Shown piece by piece: positions 51,521-52,451 of a stretch of 52,451 bases of DNA. The first letter of the stretch is position 1; every line of letters starts with the position of its first letter. Made by a program: the position numbers and the translations under genes. Source of the stretch: Candidatus Woesearchaeota archaeon (GTDB taxonomy: Archaea; Nanobdellota; Nanobdellia; SCGC-AAA011-G17; GW2011-AR18); NCBI GenBank assembly GCA_018302105.1, contig JAGWAD010000006.1, positions 1 through 52,451 of the forward strand, written 5' to 3'. The notes under the pieces are model-generated. The model saw nothing but the letters and a program-made list of their open reading frames with translations, searched no databases and was not told where the DNA came from.

Positions 51521-52451
51521 ATGTCTGATGAAAAAGATTTTTTGCATATTATTTCTATTATTCAGAATGCTAAAGATAGAGCCTTTTACTCTGTTAATAA
51601 GGAACTTATAGATCTTTACTGGAATATTGGAGAATACATCAGCAAGAAATTAGAAAGCTCCGAGTGGGGTGAAGGCGTTGTTGAAAAATTAGCTGAATAT
51701 ATTAAAGAAAAAGAGCCAGAACTTAAAGGATTTAACACAAGGAATATTCTTAGGGTGAGACAATTTTATCAAATATATAAAAATAATACAAAAGTGTCCT
51801 CATTGCGGACACAAATTAACTGGACTAATCATCGGTTAATATTATCTAAGACAAAATCTATGGAAGAAAAAGAATTTTATCTTAGATTAAGCATTAAAGA
51901 AAGATATACTTCCAGAGAACTAGAAAGACAAATAGATTCAGGTTATTTCGAAAGAACTATGATTTCTTCTATAAAATTATCAAAATTAGGTCAAAAAGAC
52001 AAAAGTCGCACTATCGGTGAGACAATTAACACAAAAGTATCAACACCATTGTCACAATTAAAGCCAAATCTTTCAGATATTTTCAAAGATACTTATATTC
52101 TTGACTTTCTTGATCTTCCAAAAAATTATTCTGAAAAGGATTTAAAATCTTCATTGATTAAAAACTTTAAAAGTTTCATTCTTGAGTTGGGAAAAGATTT
52201 TGCTTTTATTGGTGAAGAATATAAGTTACAAGTAGGAAATAATGATTATTTTATTGATTTATTGTTTTATCATAGAAACTTGCAGTGTCTGGTTGTTTTT
52301 GAATTAAAAATTGATGATTTCAAGCCTGAGTTTTTAGGAAAGCTTAATTTTTATCTTGAAGCCCTTGATAAAGATATTAAGAAAACTTATGAAAATCCTT
52401 CTGTTGGTGTTATTTTATGTAAAAGTAAAGATGATGAAGTTGTTGAATATG
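51521..52451 (+). CDS. DUF1016 (YhcG-type) PD-(D/E)XK nuclease, 3' end outside the window
   Basis: Open frame to the window edge: MSDEKDFLHIISIIQNAKDR, LYWNIGEYISKKLESSEWGE, KEPELKGFNTRNILRVRQFY form the N-terminal DUF1016 domain; VGNNDYFIDLLFYHRNLQCL and VVFELKIDDFKPEFLGKLNF give the D...E-x-K nuclease core, FYLEALDKDI follows. These nucleases are linked to mobile and defence loci. ATG at 51521; the protein lacks its last residues here. Confidence 0.9.
   Translation, partial: MSDEKDFLHIISIIQNAKDRAFYSVNKELIDLYWNIGEYISKKLESSEWGEGVVEKLAEYIKEKEPELKGFNTRNILRVRQFYQIYKNNTKVSSLRTQINWTNHRLILSKTKSMEEKEFYLRLSIKERYTSRELERQIDSGYFERTMISSIKLSKLGQKDKSRTIGETINTKVSTPLSQLKPNLSDIFKDTYILDFLDLPKNYSEKDLKSSLIKNFKSFILELGKDFAFIGEEYKLQVGNNDYFIDLLFYHRNLQCLVVFELKIDDFKPEFLGKLNFYLEALDKDIKKTYENPSVGVILCKSKDDEVVEY

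Noticed and set aside
1-52451. CRISPR arrays
   Set aside because: No regularly spaced repeat series was seen. The only close direct repeats are the paired 24-bp (25712-25768) and 50-bp (50941, 51424) copies.

Overview
The window looks like chromosomal DNA from an AT-rich archaeon, most likely a small-genome DPANN lineage of the Woesearchaeota/Pacearchaeota kind. The lineage is inferred; the archaeal nature is well supported. Evidence for archaea: an archaeal/eukaryotic-type prolyl-tRNA synthetase, an Lhr helicase, AlaX, a Trax/translin protein, an archaeal class I aldolase, a tRNA-Tyr with an intron after position 37, and many TATA boxes centred about 25 nt upstream of start codons. That spacing implies mostly leaderless transcripts, and I used it to choose several starts.

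Layout. 1-8.7 kb: iron-sulfur and redox genes (HTH regulator, cysteine desulfurase and Cys-rich peptide operon; thioredoxin reductase; DUF1858-IscA fusion), a Cas4-like RecB-family nuclease, a Nudix-lectin fusion and a cation exchanger. 8.7-20.4 kb: C39-like peptidase, GapN, a split permease, Lhr, ProRS, a PLP enzyme and AlaX. 20.5-29.4 kb: a PAS regulator overlapping a glycogen-synthase-like gene, an ATPase with operator-like repeats, and an operon of GH57 amylase, two DUF5752 genes and a MinD ATPase. 29.4-35 kb: receiver protein, Trax, nitrilase, Lrp regulator, flavin reductase and a PfkB kinase. 35-43 kb: deaminase, phosphoglucose isomerase, aldolase, glycogen debranching enzyme, tandem membrane paralogs and PurA. 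43-47 kb: a DHH protein, a three-cysteine ferredoxin, a zinc ribbon, tRNA-Asp, intron-bearing tRNA-Tyr and an exonuclease. 47.5-52.4 kb is accessory: truncated VapBC, a 119-bp MITE-like insertion with 9-bp target duplication, an 813-bp unit with 19-bp perfect inverted ends, a broken phosphoglycerate mutase, HicB with an internally deleted HicA between 50-bp direct repeats, and a DUF1016 nuclease cut off by the window edge.

The main metabolic theme is storage polysaccharide and glycolysis: glycogen-synthase-like glycosyltransferase, debranching enzyme, GH57 amylase, Pgi, aldolase, GapN and a PfkB kinase. The GH57-DUF5752-DUF5752-MinD operon may link polysaccharide metabolism to a MinD-type positioning ATPase, which I consider the best candidate for an undescribed system.

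A second theme is gene interruption. At least seven reading frames carry frameshifts or in-frame stops (480-1119, 8426-8637, 26053-26231, 29397-29624, 34661-35185, 37903-38343, 50043-50619), and two toxin genes are deleted in part. Sequencing or assembly error cannot be separated from real decay without reads. No rRNA genes or CRISPR arrays were seen.
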